Made by a program: the position numbers and the translations under genes. Below, piece after piece: positions 50,636-59,502 of a stretch of DNA of 64,000 bases. The stretch's first letter is position 1; each line of letters opens with the position of its first letter. This stretch comes from Croceibacterium salegens (GTDB lineage: Bacteria; Pseudomonadota; Alphaproteobacteria; Sphingomonadales; Sphingomonadaceae): positions 124,001 through 188,000 of the forward strand of contig NZ_WTYM01000036.1 of assembly GCF_009827435.1 (NCBI RefSeq), read 5' to 3'. The notes beneath the pieces were generated by a model. It worked only from the letters and a program-made list of their open reading frames with translations. It had not been told where the DNA came from and searched no databases.

Positions 50636-50719
50636 GACGCTGCGCGCTTAGCACCATTCGCCTTGCGGGCAAGCATCGAGGCGCTTGCGCAGTTACCTGC
50701 GATGTCGCAGATTTGCTTA

Positions 50720-51274
50720 ATGGTGGGGACCTTCCAGCTCGTATGCCATCCACGGACTCCTACCACGGCGGTCGAGGGAGTGCAGGTCCGGGTAAAGCGA
50801 TTGCCGAGCAACCGGCTGCAGCTCGACTTCACGCTTATCGGCAACCGGGGAGCGATCAAGCGGGCGCTGCGATCGGTGAATCCGCAACGCACCGACGGGC
50901 TGTGGAAGGACACGTGCTTCGAAGCCTTCGTGATGCCCGATGGTGGTCCCGGCTATTTCGAGTTCAACTTCGCATTCTCCCATGACTGGGCGGCCTACGA
51001 GTTCAGCGACCGGCGCGAAGGCATGCGGAACCTGGATATCCCGCCGCCACAATTCGATTTCGAAGGTGCGCAAGGCGACCTTTCGGTCGAGATCGATCTC
51101 GGCGGCGTAGAGCCAACCGCACTTGCCAGCGAATGGCGCGTCGGACTGTCTGCGGTGCTGGCAGATCGCCTCCAGACGACATCGTACTGGGCACTTTCGC
51201 ACCCAGATCGTGCGCCTGATTTCCACGACCCCGCTTGCTTCACGGCCACGCTTCCGGCACCGCCCAGGGCATGA
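50720..51274 (+). CDS. DOMON-like (carbohydrate-binding-like) protein
   Basis: 184 residues from ATG 50720; the frame is open from a TTG at 50663 and the start is uncertain. Pattern LWKDTCFEAFVMPDGGPGYF, EFNFAFSHDWAAYEFSDRRE and the closing SYWALSHPDRAPDFHDPACF matches the DOMON-like (CBM9-related) domain proteins of proteobacteria. There is no signal peptide. It overlaps the NamZ-like gene by ATGA, so a link to cell-wall sugar metabolism is suggested by context only. Confidence 0.78.
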   Translation: MVGTFQLVCHPRTPTTAVEGVQVRVKRLPSNRLQLDFTLIGNRGAIKRALRSVNPQRTDGLWKDTCFEAFVMPDGGPGYFEFNFAFSHDWAAYEFSDRREGMRNLDIPPPQFDFEGAQGDLSVEIDLGGVEPTALASEWRVGLSAVLADRLQTTSYWALSHPDRAPDFHDPACFTATLPAPPRA

Positions 51275-52470
51275 AATTCGGCATCGACCGGCTCGTCAGC
51301 GAGTCCGACCTACTCAAAGAGCTTTCCGGCCGTCGCGTCAGCCTCGTCGCGCATCCCGCGTCGGTCACCGCGGACCTGACCCATTCGCTCGATGCGCTGT
51401 TTGCGGCCGGCGTAAACGTGACCAGCGCCTTCGGCCCGCAGCACGGGCTCATGGGCGACAAGCAGGACAACATGGTCGAGACGGCGGACGAGACCGATCC
51501 GACCTACGGCATCCCGGTCTTCAGCCTCTACGGCGAGGTGCGCCGGCCGACCGGGCAGATGATGTCGAGCGCCGATGTCTTCCTGTTTGACCTTCAGGAC
51601 CTCGGTTGCCGTATCTACACCTTCGTCACCACGCTGCTCTACCTGCTCGAGGAAGCGGCGAAGCATGGCAAGAGCGTCTGGGTACTTGATCGGCCCAATC
51701 CGGCAGGCCGCCCGGTCGAAGGAACATTGCTGCTACGCGGCCAGGAAAGTTTCGTCGGCGCCGCGCCGATGCCGATGCGCCACGGGCTTACGATGGGCGA
51801 GATGGGACTCTGGTTCGTCCGCCACTTCGGCCTCGATGTCGATTACCGGGTGATCGAGATGCATTACTGGCTGCCGGAAGCAGCGCCCGGCTATGGCTGG
51901 CCCGAGGATCGCATCTGGATCAACCCGAGCCCCAATGCCGCGAACCACAACATGGCGCGCGCTTATGCCGGGACAGTCATGCTCGAAGGGACCACGTTGA
52001 GCGAGGGCAGGGGCACGACTCGTCCGCTCGAAGTCCTGTTCGGCGCTCCGGATATCGATGCCTCGCGGGTCAGGGCCGAGATGGAGCGCATCGCCCCGCA
52101 CTGGCTGGAAGGCTGCGCGCTGCGCGAATGCTGGTTCACCCCGACATTTCACAAGCACGCCGGTGAACTGTGCAACGCGCTGATGATCCACGCCGAGGGT
52201 GGCTTCTACACGCATGAAGCGTTCCGCCCGTGGCGGCTGCAGGCACTCGCCTTCAAGGCCATCCGCTCGCTCTATCCCGACTATCCGATCTGGCGCGATT
52301 TTCCCTACGAGTACGAATTCGACCGGCTGGCTATCGATGTGATCAACGGCGGGCCGGACTTGCGCGAATGGGTTGACGACCCCGCCGGTCAGTCGAGCGA
52401 CCTCGACGCCCTTGCATCACCCGGTGAGGCGAAGTGGCGCGAGGAAGTGGCTGACCTGCTGCTTTACTGA
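51271..52470 (+). CDS. DUF1343 / NamZ-like exo-beta-N-acetylmuramidase
   Basis: 399 residues. Family motifs: LVAHPASVTADLTHSLDALF, FGPQHGLMGDKQDNM, FDLQDLGCRIYTFVTTLLYL, VLDRPNPAGR and EGTTLSEGRGTTRPLEVLFG. Characterised members (NamZ) remove N-acetylmuramic acid from muropeptide glycans during recycling. No signal peptide is visible, so the site of action is uncertain. ATG 51271 overlaps the DOMON-like gene's stop. Its 3' end overlaps a convergent lipoprotein gene by 7 bp. Confidence 0.9.
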   Translation: MKFGIDRLVSESDLLKELSGRRVSLVAHPASVTADLTHSLDALFAAGVNVTSAFGPQHGLMGDKQDNMVETADETDPTYGIPVFSLYGEVRRPTGQMMSSADVFLFDLQDLGCRIYTFVTTLLYLLEEAAKHGKSVWVLDRPNPAGRPVEGTLLLRGQESFVGAAPMPMRHGLTMGEMGLWFVRHFGLDVDYRVIEMHYWLPEAAPGYGWPEDRIWINPSPNAANHNMARAYAGTVMLEGTTLSEGRGTTRPLEVLFGAPDIDASRVRAEMERIAPHWLEGCALRECWFTPTFHKHAGELCNALMIHAEGGFYTHEAFRPWRLQALAFKAIRSLYPDYPIWRDFPYEYEFDRLAIDVINGGPDLREWVDDPAGQSSDLDALASPGEAKWREEVADLLLY

Positions 52471-52790
52471 GCCGGCTGGACCAGCGGCGCCTTCGGATCG
52501 AATTTCGGCAACGGTCGGATGTCGATGGTGTTGTTGCGCATCACCATGACCGAACAGCCGTCGACCCGCTTGTCGACCGCGGCGATGAAATAGGGCTCTT
52601 CAGGCTGGGCGGTCTCGCGCTGCAGCTTCGGCAGCCCGCGTTCTGTGCGGACCTGCTCGATCCGGTCCCGGCACACGGTATCGGCTTTCTCAGGCAAGGT
52701 CAGGACCGTTGTGGAAGTTGCGTTGCCCGGAGGGGACGGCGAGGCGGCAGTGCAGGCGAGCAGGACGGCGATAGCGGCGACACGGCGCAT
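52464..52790 (-). CDS. Small secreted protein or lipoprotein
   Basis: 108 residues. N-terminal MRRVAAIAVLLACTAAS has a lipobox-like LLAC with Cys at residue 13. The mature part is Pro-rich at both ends with two Cys (DTVCRDR, DGCSVM). No family was recognised. Divergent from the LigF-like gene, with about 105 bp between starts. Confidence 0.7.
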   Translation of the reverse strand: MRRVAAIAVLLACTAASPSPPGNATSTTVLTLPEKADTVCRDRIEQVRTERGLPKLQRETAQPEEPYFIAAVDKRVDGCSVMVMRNNTIDIRPLPKFDPKAPLVQPAQ

Positions 52791-52896
52791 GGCATCTCTC
52801 CTTCAGGCTAGCAAAATACCACTCCGCGCGATCAAGCCCAAATTGACTCCGTCCGGCTTGAGGCACACAAGCTGCGGCAAAATCCGGAGAGGCCCC

Positions 52897-53622
52897 ATGC
52901 TCACGCTCTACAGTTTCGGACCCGGCGCCAATTCGCTCAAGCCCATGCTCGCACTTTACGAGAAGGGCCTCGCGTTCAATCACCGCCTGCTCGACCCCAC
53001 CAGGTTCGAACACCACGCTGAATGGTACAAGAAGATCAATCCGCGCGGCCAGGTTCCGGCGCTGGAAGACAACGGAAAGATCATCACCGAAAGCACGGTA
53101 ATCTGCGAATACCTCGAGGATGAACACCCGACCAAGGTCAGGTTGCGCCCGGACAATTCCTACGACCGCGCGATGATGCGAATCTGGACCAAGTGGGTCG
53201 ACGAGTACTTCTGCTGGTGCGTCTCGACCGTCGGCTGGCACCGCTATGTCGGCAACATGGTCAGGCACCTGGACGATGTGGCCTTCGAGGAAATGGTCTC
53301 CAAAGTCCCGGTGCCAGAACAGCAGGTCAAGTGGCGCACCGCGCGCAAGGGCTTCCCCAAGGAAGTACTCGACGAGGAGATGCGCAAGATCGGCGTCTCG
53401 GTGCGCAAACTCGACGATCACCTCGCCGATAACGAGTGGCTGGCGGGCGGAATGTACTCGCTCGCCGACATCTGCAACTTCGCCATCGCCAACGGGATGG
53501 AGCAGGGCTTTGCCGAGCTGGTCAACGCTAGCGACACGCCGCATCTGGTGCGTTGGCTGCACCAGATTCACGAACGGCCGGCGGTAAAAGATATGTTCGA
53601 AAGAGTTCCACGTGAGTTCTAG
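52897..53622 (+). CDS. Glutathione S-transferase, LigF (beta-etherase)-like
   Basis: 241 residues. The N-terminal thioredoxin-like half reads MLTLYSFGPGANSLKPMLAL, KKINPRGQVPALEDNGKIIT, ESTVICEYLEDEHP; the helical half has WTKWVDEYFCWCVSTVGWHR and YSLADICNFAIANGMEQGF. These closely resemble, from memory, LigF of Sphingobium, which uses glutathione to cleave the beta-aryl ether bond in lignin model dimers. A detoxifying GST of the same clan is the alternative. GGAGAGG lies upstream of ATG 52897. No ligD/E/G neighbours are present. Confidence 0.85.
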   Translation: MLTLYSFGPGANSLKPMLALYEKGLAFNHRLLDPTRFEHHAEWYKKINPRGQVPALEDNGKIITESTVICEYLEDEHPTKVRLRPDNSYDRAMMRIWTKWVDEYFCWCVSTVGWHRYVGNMVRHLDDVAFEEMVSKVPVPEQQVKWRTARKGFPKEVLDEEMRKIGVSVRKLDDHLADNEWLAGGMYSLADICNFAIANGMEQGFAELVNASDTPHLVRWLHQIHERPAVKDMFERVPREF

Positions 53623-53716
53623 TTTTTGCAACATTCGAAAACAGGCGAGAAATATTTTCTCACCTTAAGGCGACGGTAACCACGCCCACCTAGGTCCTTT
53701 CCGAACGGAGAATTGG

Positions 53717-55132
53717 TTGGGACCTCTGATGGAACACGTCGCAGTCGCACTCGCGAGAACTAACAAAAGTATCGATGGAATTTCGCGGCACTGCGGGGAA
53801 GTAACCGTCGGCTGTTCCGACGTCGCCGGCGTAGTCAATAAGGTCCTCGAATCCTTCGCCTCGCTGCGTGCCGAGCATGACGCACTCAAGGGCACGGTCA
53901 AGGCGCTCGACGACGACCAGAAGAAGGTCACCGACGCTTGCGACGAAGCGCGGCTGCTGTCGCAGCGGGCGATCGAGCGACTCGGTGAAGGCCGCAGGCA
54001 CATCCGCTCCTCGCTGACGCAGATCACCGACCTGCTCGATGCCGTGCAGACGCTGACCCGCCACGTGACCGGCTTTGCCGCCGCGATGGAGCAGGTGAAG
54101 ACCTCCTCGCAGGAAATCGAACAGATCGCCGACAAGACCAACATCCTCGCGCTAAACGCCGCCATCGAGGCGCGGCGCGCGGGCGAGGCCGGGCGGACCT
54201 TTACTGTCGTCGCCAACGAGGTGAAGAGCCTTGCCGGCGATGCGCACCGCGCCAGCAACGAGATCACGCGCACCATCGAGGCCCTGGCCGGTGAAGGTGA
54301 GCAGGTTATCGCGCGCATCAAGAGCGGCGCCGAAGCGAGCGAGCAGGCAAAGTCCTCGGTCGCCGGCATCGAACGGGCGATCGAGATGGTCAGCGACCTG
54401 ATCGTCGAGGTCGACAACCAGAACGACCAAATCTCGCGGAACACCGGCACGATCAGTACGCACGTCCACCAGGTCCAGGAAGTGATCGAAGGCTACGACA
54501 GGGCCGCGGGCAAGAACGAGGAAAGGTTGCGCCATGCGCACCATCGCATCGAGGCGCTCGAACTGACCGCCAGCGGCATGTTCGACGCGTTGGTCAAGGC
54601 GGGCCTGTCACCCGAGGACAGCCTAATGGTCGAGCGCGCGCAGGGCTACGCCCGCGAGGTTGCCGAACGCACCGAGCGCGCGATCGCCGAGGGCGAACTG
54701 AGCGCCGAGGCGCTGTTTGACCGCGAATACCGGGAGATCGCCGGGAGCAATCCCAAGCGCTACCGCACACGCCTGACCGACTGGGCCGACCGCGTCTGGC
54801 AGCCGATGCTCGATCGCTACAGCGAAGCAGACCCGCGCATCATGGCGAGCGCCTGCACCGACATGAACGGCTTCCTGCCAACCCACCTGTCGAAGCACTC
54901 GCGCCCGCCTACCGGCGATGTCGTCCACGACACCCAGTTCTGTCGCAATGGCCGCAAGATCCTCGACACGATCGACCAGAAGGCCAAGGCAAGCGGCGAG
55001 CCTTACATGATGGCGGTCTATCGCCACGAGGGCGACGGACGGACCTATCGCGTGGTGCGCAACGTCTACGTCCCGCTAGTCGTCGCCGGACGCCGCTGGG
55101 GCGACGTCGAACTGGCATACAGCTTCGACTGA
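53717..55132 (+). CDS. Soluble methyl-accepting chemotaxis-like protein 1
   Basis: 471 residues without membrane segments. Residues ~110-230 form the MCP signalling coiled coil with hairpin tip [20 protein letters not shown] ... [22 protein letters not shown]-terminal domain of about 130 residues ([49 protein letters not shown]) is shared with the second MCP at 56060. Probably a cytoplasmic sensor for CheA/CheW. Start TTG 53717 with GGAG 6 bp upstream; ATG 53729 is an alternative. The last 67 bp overlap the convergent DUF817 gene. Confidence 0.85.
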   Translation: MGPLMEHVAVALARTNKSIDGISRHCGEVTVGCSDVAGVVNKVLESFASLRAEHDALKGTVKALDDDQKKVTDACDEARLLSQRAIERLGEGRRHIRSSLTQITDLLDAVQTLTRHVTGFAAAMEQVKTSSQEIEQIADKTNILALNAAIEARRAGEAGRTFTVVANEVKSLAGDAHRASNEITRTIEALAGEGEQVIARIKSGAEASEQAKSSVAGIERAIEMVSDLIVEVDNQNDQISRNTGTISTHVHQVQEVIEGYDRAAGKNEERLRHAHHRIEALELTASGMFDALVKAGLSPEDSLMVERAQGYAREVAERTERAIAEGELSAEALFDREYREIAGSNPKRYRTRLTDWADRVWQPMLDRYSEADPRIMASACTDMNGFLPTHLSKHSRPPTGDVVHDTQFCRNGRKILDTIDQKAKASGEPYMMAVYRHEGDGRTYRVVRNVYVPLVVAGRRWGDVELAYSFD

Positions 55133-55989
55133 GCCGCATCGCGGGCACGGGGGCCGTGGACCGCGGCGACCAGCACGAAGCTGATGTACATCAGCAGGTA
55201 CCATGCGCCGAGCTTGGCCGGTGATACCGGGCTCCAGGCCTCGGTTTGGTCGGGATAGGTCCAGGCGCGGGCGAAGGTGCCGAGATTCTCGGCGAACCAG
55301 ATGAACAGCGCGACGAGGAACCAGCCGAGCAGCAGCGGCATCCAGCGCGGCTTGCGCCAGACCGTGAAGTAGATGCGGGTGCGCCAGAACAGCAGGCCGA
55401 GCAGCGCAAACAATGCCAGCCGAACATCGGGCAGCCAGTGGTGGGCAAAGAAGTTCACATAGATCGCCACCGCGAGGAGCTGCGGCCACGGCGCTTTCGG
55501 ATAGGGCTCGAATCGGAAATCGCAGATCCGCCAGACGCGGGCGATGTAGCTACCGACGGCAGCATACATGAAGCCGGAAAACAGCGGCACGTCGCCGATC
55601 CTGAGCAGGCTCGGTTCGGGATAGAGCCACGATCCGGCGCTGGTCTTGAACAGTTCCATCACCGTACCGACGACGTGGAACGCGCAAATCACCTTGGCCT
55701 CGTTCAACGTCTCCAGCCGGAAACCGAGCATGGCGAGCTGGATGGCCAGCGCCGCCAGCGTCAGGAAGTCGTAGCGGGCGAGGGCAGCGTTGGCCGGATA
55801 GAACAGGTGCGTCGTCAGCAGCAGAGCGAGCATCAGAACCCCGAACAGGCAGGCCCAACCCTGCTTGAAGCCGATCAAGGCGAATTCGTAGAGCCATGCC
55901 GGCCAGCCGGGCGCGGGCGTGTACTCCTCCAGCCGCTGGCGTACCCTGGCAAAGCGGGTGTGGTCCCTGATCGTCTCGCTCGCGCTCAT
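55066..55989 (-). CDS. DUF817 family integral membrane protein
   Basis: 307 residues with about eight membrane helices ([77 protein letters not shown]). [20 protein letters not shown] and [19 protein letters not shown] are typical of DUF817 (YoaT-like), function unknown. ATG 55989 has GGAG just upstream. Its last 22 codons lie over the 3' end of the convergent MCP gene. Confidence 0.88.
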   Translation of the reverse strand: MSASETIRDHTRFARVRQRLEEYTPAPGWPAWLYEFALIGFKQGWACLFGVLMLALLLTTHLFYPANAALARYDFLTLAALAIQLAMLGFRLETLNEAKVICAFHVVGTVMELFKTSAGSWLYPEPSLLRIGDVPLFSGFMYAAVGSYIARVWRICDFRFEPYPKAPWPQLLAVAIYVNFFAHHWLPDVRLALFALLGLLFWRTRIYFTVWRKPRWMPLLLGWFLVALFIWFAENLGTFARAWTYPDQTEAWSPVSPAKLGAWYLLMYISFVLVAAVHGPRARDAAQSKLYASSTSPQRRPATTSGT

Positions 55990-56059
55990 CGCTCCGACAT
56001 TGCCGCGAGGCAAGCGGTGGGCAAATGAGCAAAATCTGAGCAACCCGGAGCGGGGCGAA

Positions 56060-57541
56060 ATGGTTGCCATCTTCTTGTTGTGCACCGCAAAATCCGTTGC
56101 ACTTTATGCTGCACTGCGGCAAACATTGCCGGTCATGGGGGATCTCGGCAAACCGTCCGACATGAAGTTGTCCGCCCTGCTCGCCGACCTTGGCGAGCAG
56201 GCGGGCGACATGTCGGTCCGCTGTAGCGAGACCGGCGGCATCGTCGGGCGGCTCAACCGGCAGATTTCGGCGGAATCCGAACGACTTGGTGAAGTGGTGG
56301 AAGCCATGGCCCAGCTCAACGCCGCCCGCGCGGAAAGCAGCCAGGCGACCTCGGAACTGCTCCAGACCGCCAAGCTGGCCGAAGAGCTCGTCCGGCGCGG
56401 CAACGCGGTTACCGGCCAGTCGCTCGACGCGCTTTCCGGGCTCATCGCCGACGTCACCGGCGTCGACGGCAAGCTGCACTTCTTTCTCGATACGCTCGGA
56501 ACCATCGGCGACATCTCACGCACGCTGCGCGGCATTGCCGAACAATCCGAACTGCTAAGCTTCAATGCCAGCATCGAGGCGGCACGGGGCGGGGAGGCGA
56601 CGCGGCCGTTCACCGTGCTGGCCAGCGAGATCCGCAACCTCGCCAGCAGCACCTCGCAATCGGCGCGGGAAGTCGGCGACCGGATCGTCCGCCTCGAAGC
56701 CAGCGCCGCCGACCTGATCGAAACTTTGCAGTCGAACATCGCCAGCGGGCGCAAGACCGCCGGGCACATCGATGCCTTGCGCGGCTCGCTGGTCGAGATG
56801 GCCGCGCTCGTCGAGCAGTTCCGCGACCGCTCCAACGCGCTCGCCGGGTGCCACGAACGCGCGGGCGTCGAGGTCGCCAAGCTCGACCATGGCATCACCG
56901 AGTTCGGCGAGGTGGCTGTCGAGAGCGCCCGTCGCGCGGCCGAGGCGGTAAGCCAGCTCGACGAGTTGGAAAGCCGGGCCAACGACATGCTCAACCGCGT
57001 CAGCCAGGAAGGCGTTGCCACCCGCAACACGCCGTTCGTGGAGATGGCGCTCCAGGGCGCAGCTGAGGTGGCGATGCTGGTCGAGATCGCCCTGGCCGAG
57101 GGCAAGCTCTCGCACGCGGCGCTGTTCGACACCGACTATCGACCGCGCAAGGGCACCGACCCGGTGCAGTACGACAGCGAGTTCGCCGATTTCGCCGACG
57201 CGCATATCCGCCCGGTGCTCGATCGCTGGACCCGGCAGTCGAAGCCAGTGGCAGGATGCTGCCTCGTCGACCTCAACGGCTACCTGCCGACCCACATCAG
57301 CGAACGCAGCCAGCCGCAGGTTGCGGGCCAACGCCGGCGCAATCTCGAAGTCAGCCGCAACCGGCAGATCTTCATGGACTCCCAGACCCGCCGCGCGCTC
57401 GACGGCGACGATCCGCTGTTCGTCTTCGCCTATCGCCAGGACCTCGGCGAAGGCCGCTACCGCGCGCTGCGCAGCGTCTTCGTCCCGCTGCATTTCGCCG
57501 GTCGGAAGTGGGGGCTTTACGAGGTCGGTTACCTGATCTGA
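56060..57541 (+). CDS. Methyl-accepting chemotaxis-like protein 2
   Basis: 493 residues from ATG 56060, which has GGAGCGGGG upstream; a later ATG (56136) would give 468 and better match the paralogue. Signalling region is divergent: ISRTLRGIAEQSELLSFNAS, IEAARGGEATRPFTVLASEI, RNLASSTSQ. The C-terminal domain matches MCP 1: VDLNGYLPTHISERSQPQ, EVSRNRQIFMDS, RQDLGEGRYRALRSVFVPLH. The degenerate tip suggests weakened CheA coupling. Divergent from DUF817. Confidence 0.8.
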   Translation: MVAIFLLCTAKSVALYAALRQTLPVMGDLGKPSDMKLSALLADLGEQAGDMSVRCSETGGIVGRLNRQISAESERLGEVVEAMAQLNAARAESSQATSELLQTAKLAEELVRRGNAVTGQSLDALSGLIADVTGVDGKLHFFLDTLGTIGDISRTLRGIAEQSELLSFNASIEAARGGEATRPFTVLASEIRNLASSTSQSAREVGDRIVRLEASAADLIETLQSNIASGRKTAGHIDALRGSLVEMAALVEQFRDRSNALAGCHERAGVEVAKLDHGITEFGEVAVESARRAAEAVSQLDELESRANDMLNRVSQEGVATRNTPFVEMALQGAAEVAMLVEIALAEGKLSHAALFDTDYRPRKGTDPVQYDSEFADFADAHIRPVLDRWTRQSKPVAGCCLVDLNGYLPTHISERSQPQVAGQRRRNLEVSRNRQIFMDSQTRRALDGDDPLFVFAYRQDLGEGRYRALRSVFVPLHFAGRKWGLYEVGYLI

Positions 57542-57609
57542 TTGCTGCGTCGCCGCATGTTACCCCCAGGATCACGTAACGCGCGTTTTCGCGGGAAAAG
57601 GTGCAACCT

Positions 57610-58041
57610 TCAGGGCCACACCTGGCGCTGCTGCCGCGCGATCCGGTTGAGCATGCGGGAGAGCCCGGCGGTATCGGATTTCCGCCGGAAACCGATGTAG
57701 CGGCCGCGCCGGAAGCGCGGTTCGAACAGGGTGCCGTGAACCAGCACGTCCCACTCGTCGACCGTTACCTTTCGCACCGGCCAGCCGAGCGCCGCATCCC
57801 AAGCAGCCGCAAAGCTTTCCGAATGCGGCTTCTTGCGCAGCTGGTAGGCGCCCTTGTGGCTCATCCCGACCCGTTCGCAGGCAGCGCTGACCGAGCCGGT
57901 CTCGGCCAGCCAGCCGATGAAATGCGCCTGCCGCTCCGGCGACCAGCCATTGTGGATCGCGCGCAGCGGCACGGTGTGGAAGGCAGGCACGCACGGCGAG
58001 AGGCGGCGCGGGCGGGCGATGGGGGGATTTGAATGGGTCAT
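57610..58041 (-). CDS. Small helix-turn-helix protein of unknown function
   Basis: 143 residues. A central helix-turn-helix-like segment GSVSAACERVGMSHKGAYQL followed by SFAAAWDAALGWPVRKVTVD resembles the DNA-binding part of terminase-small-subunit-like and related proteins common in sphingomonads. The N-terminus is Pro/Arg-rich and the C-terminus basic (LNRIARQQRQ). The role is unknown. Confidence 0.72.
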   Translation of the reverse strand: MTHSNPPIARPRRLSPCVPAFHTVPLRAIHNGWSPERQAHFIGWLAETGSVSAACERVGMSHKGAYQLRKKPHSESFAAAWDAALGWPVRKVTVDEWDVLVHGTLFEPRFRRGRYIGFRRKSDTAGLSRMLNRIARQQRQVWP

Positions 58042-58225
58042 CCCGATGATAGACCCGATTCAGGTGCTTGTAGGAAAGTGTTTTTTATTTGCGCTAATCC
58101 GGGAGCGGTTCGGGTGTGGCCGACCACGCTGGCGAGAACACAACAAAGGTCGAAGTGTCCGCAAACGACCCAATTGCAGACATTGGAAGGCCTCAAATCG
58201 TGATAGGCCTCAGGAGCCACACCTC

Positions 58226-58543
58226 GTGAAGAGAATCGTTACCTTCCGCAATTTTCTCGTCGTTGTCGGGCTCTGCTTGTCTTGCTCATTCGTCATGGCT
58301 GTTGTTTCGCTCCTTTCTCCGCTGACGCCCCTCTATCCTTTCATTGGTGCGAATTGGGTTCTCTGGATAACGCTTGGATTGGTTTTTCGTCGCGTTAACG
58401 TAGACCGGGTAACGATTTCGGAAAGCAGATGGTGGGATAGGTTGACGACACTCGCGCTGATATCTTTCACCGTTGCTGGCCTATTTGCAATCTTGCACGG
58501 TGAGACGATGATATACACGGGTGACCTGGTGCACCGTCGGTAA
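58226..58543 (+). CDS. Small three-helix membrane protein, AT-richer than surroundings
   Basis: 105 residues from GTG 58226, with AGGAG 9 bp upstream. Three hydrophobic segments: FLVVVGLCLSCSFVMAVVSL, IGANWVLWITLGLVF and TTLALISFTVAGLFAILHG. Codon use and base composition are clearly less GC-rich than the neighbours, and the spacer before it (58042-58225) is AT-rich as well (GTGTTTTTTATTTGCG). This suggests recent acquisition. No family recognised. Confidence 0.68.
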   Translation: MKRIVTFRNFLVVVGLCLSCSFVMAVVSLLSPLTPLYPFIGANWVLWITLGLVFRRVNVDRVTISESRWWDRLTTLALISFTVAGLFAILHGETMIYTGDLVHRR

Positions 58544-58593
58544 CGCACATAGCGTCGGCTTCCCGCCCAATCCGACCATCCGCGCCGCGCACG

Positions 58594-58944
58594 CTAGCTG
58601 CGCAGGATCTTCTCCATCTTCTTCCCCTTGGCCAACTCGTCGACCAGCTTGTCGAGCTGGCGCACTTTCTGCGCGATGGGGTCCTCGATCTCCTCGACCC
58701 GATAGCCGCAGATCAGGCCGGTGATCTTGTCTCGGTTGGGGTTGAGGGCAGGGGCCTGGTCGAAGAAGGCCTGGAAGTCGTTGTCCGACACGATCTGCTT
58801 TTCCAGCCCGGCCTGGTCATACCCAGTGAGCCAGCGCGTCACTTCGTCCACCTCGGCGCGGGTCCGGCCCTTCCGCTCGGCCTTCTTGACGTACATCGGA
58901 TAGACTTTGGCGACCTCTATTTCACCGATGGTCTTGCGCGGCAT
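58594..58944 (-). CDS. DUF2200 family protein
   Basis: 116 residues, the full family length. Diagnostic stretches: KVYPMYVKKAERKGRTRAEV, RWLTGYDQAGLEKQI, FDQAPALNPNRDKITGLICG and the closing LDKLVDELAKGKKMEKILR. Members are small cytosolic proteins of unknown function, widespread in bacteria. Transcribed with the downstream direction away from the small membrane gene at 58969. Confidence 0.93.
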   Translation of the reverse strand: MPRKTIGEIEVAKVYPMYVKKAERKGRTRAEVDEVTRWLTGYDQAGLEKQIVSDNDFQAFFDQAPALNPNRDKITGLICGYRVEEIEDPIAQKVRQLDKLVDELAKGKKMEKILRS

Positions 58945-58968
58945 GACTGATCCCCTTCGCCGGATTCC

Positions 58969-59289
58969 TTAGCCCTTTTCGTGGGCGATTTCCTGTTCGA
59001 CCTCTTCTTCGATCTTCTCCTCGATCGGGGCAACCCGTTCCATCACCTTACGGTTCTTGCGGCTGAGCAGGTACTGCCACACGCCCCATGCGTTGATCAG
59101 CAGCAGGATCGCATTCATGGCTGCGATGGGCATGGCGTTGTCGGTCAGGCCGGAGACTATCCAGGTGACCGAGACCGCGCAGAACAGGATGAAGCCGTAG
59201 CCCGTTACCTTGCGCCCGAGGTCGGCCGCGATCAGCCCGGCGGCGAGCATCGTGCCGATTGCGGCGATCCATTCGAGGGGCCCGTTCAT
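58969..59289 (-). CDS. Small membrane protein with acidic coiled tail
   Basis: 106 residues. Three hydrophobic segments (WIAAIGTMLAAGLIAADLG, GFILFCAVSVTWIVSGL, MNAILLLINAWGVWQYLL) are followed by a charged C-terminal tail rich in Glu/Lys (IEEKIEEEVEQEIAHEKG). No recognised family. About 210 bp upstream lies a 14-bp perfect palindrome (59370-59383). Confidence 0.75.
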   Translation of the reverse strand: MNGPLEWIAAIGTMLAAGLIAADLGRKVTGYGFILFCAVSVTWIVSGLTDNAMPIAAMNAILLLINAWGVWQYLLSRKNRKVMERVAPIEEKIEEEVEQEIAHEKG

Positions 59290-59369
59290 GGAAAACCCAG
59301 CGCATCACACCCGGTCGGGTTCCCGCCATTCGCTGCCGATACCGGTAGCCGATCAGACGCCCGCGAAGG

Positions 59370-59383
59370 TGTTCCGCGGAACA
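59370..59383. promoter_or_regulatory. 14-bp perfect palindrome upstream of the small membrane protein
   Basis: TGTTCCGCGGAACA in the 213-bp spacer between the gene starting at 59289 and the methyltransferase ending at 59503. It is placed about 80 bp upstream of the membrane-protein start, where an operator could lie. The rest of the spacer contains no gene and no clear promoter. Confidence 0.4.
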
Positions 59384-59502
59384 ATGAAGCGGTTGATTCA
59401 CACATTTTCCGACGCTCATCGGGCCACGAATTCGAACTGAAATCCAACGCGATCACAGCGCGATGTGAAGCGATGTGTCGCAAAGTTGGAATTCCCGAAG
59501 GC

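Noticed and set aside
53636-53670. AT-rich inverted repeat GAGAAATATTTTCTC as terminator of the LigF-like gene
   Set aside because: The stem is only six A/T-rich pairs and no T-run follows, so it was not called.
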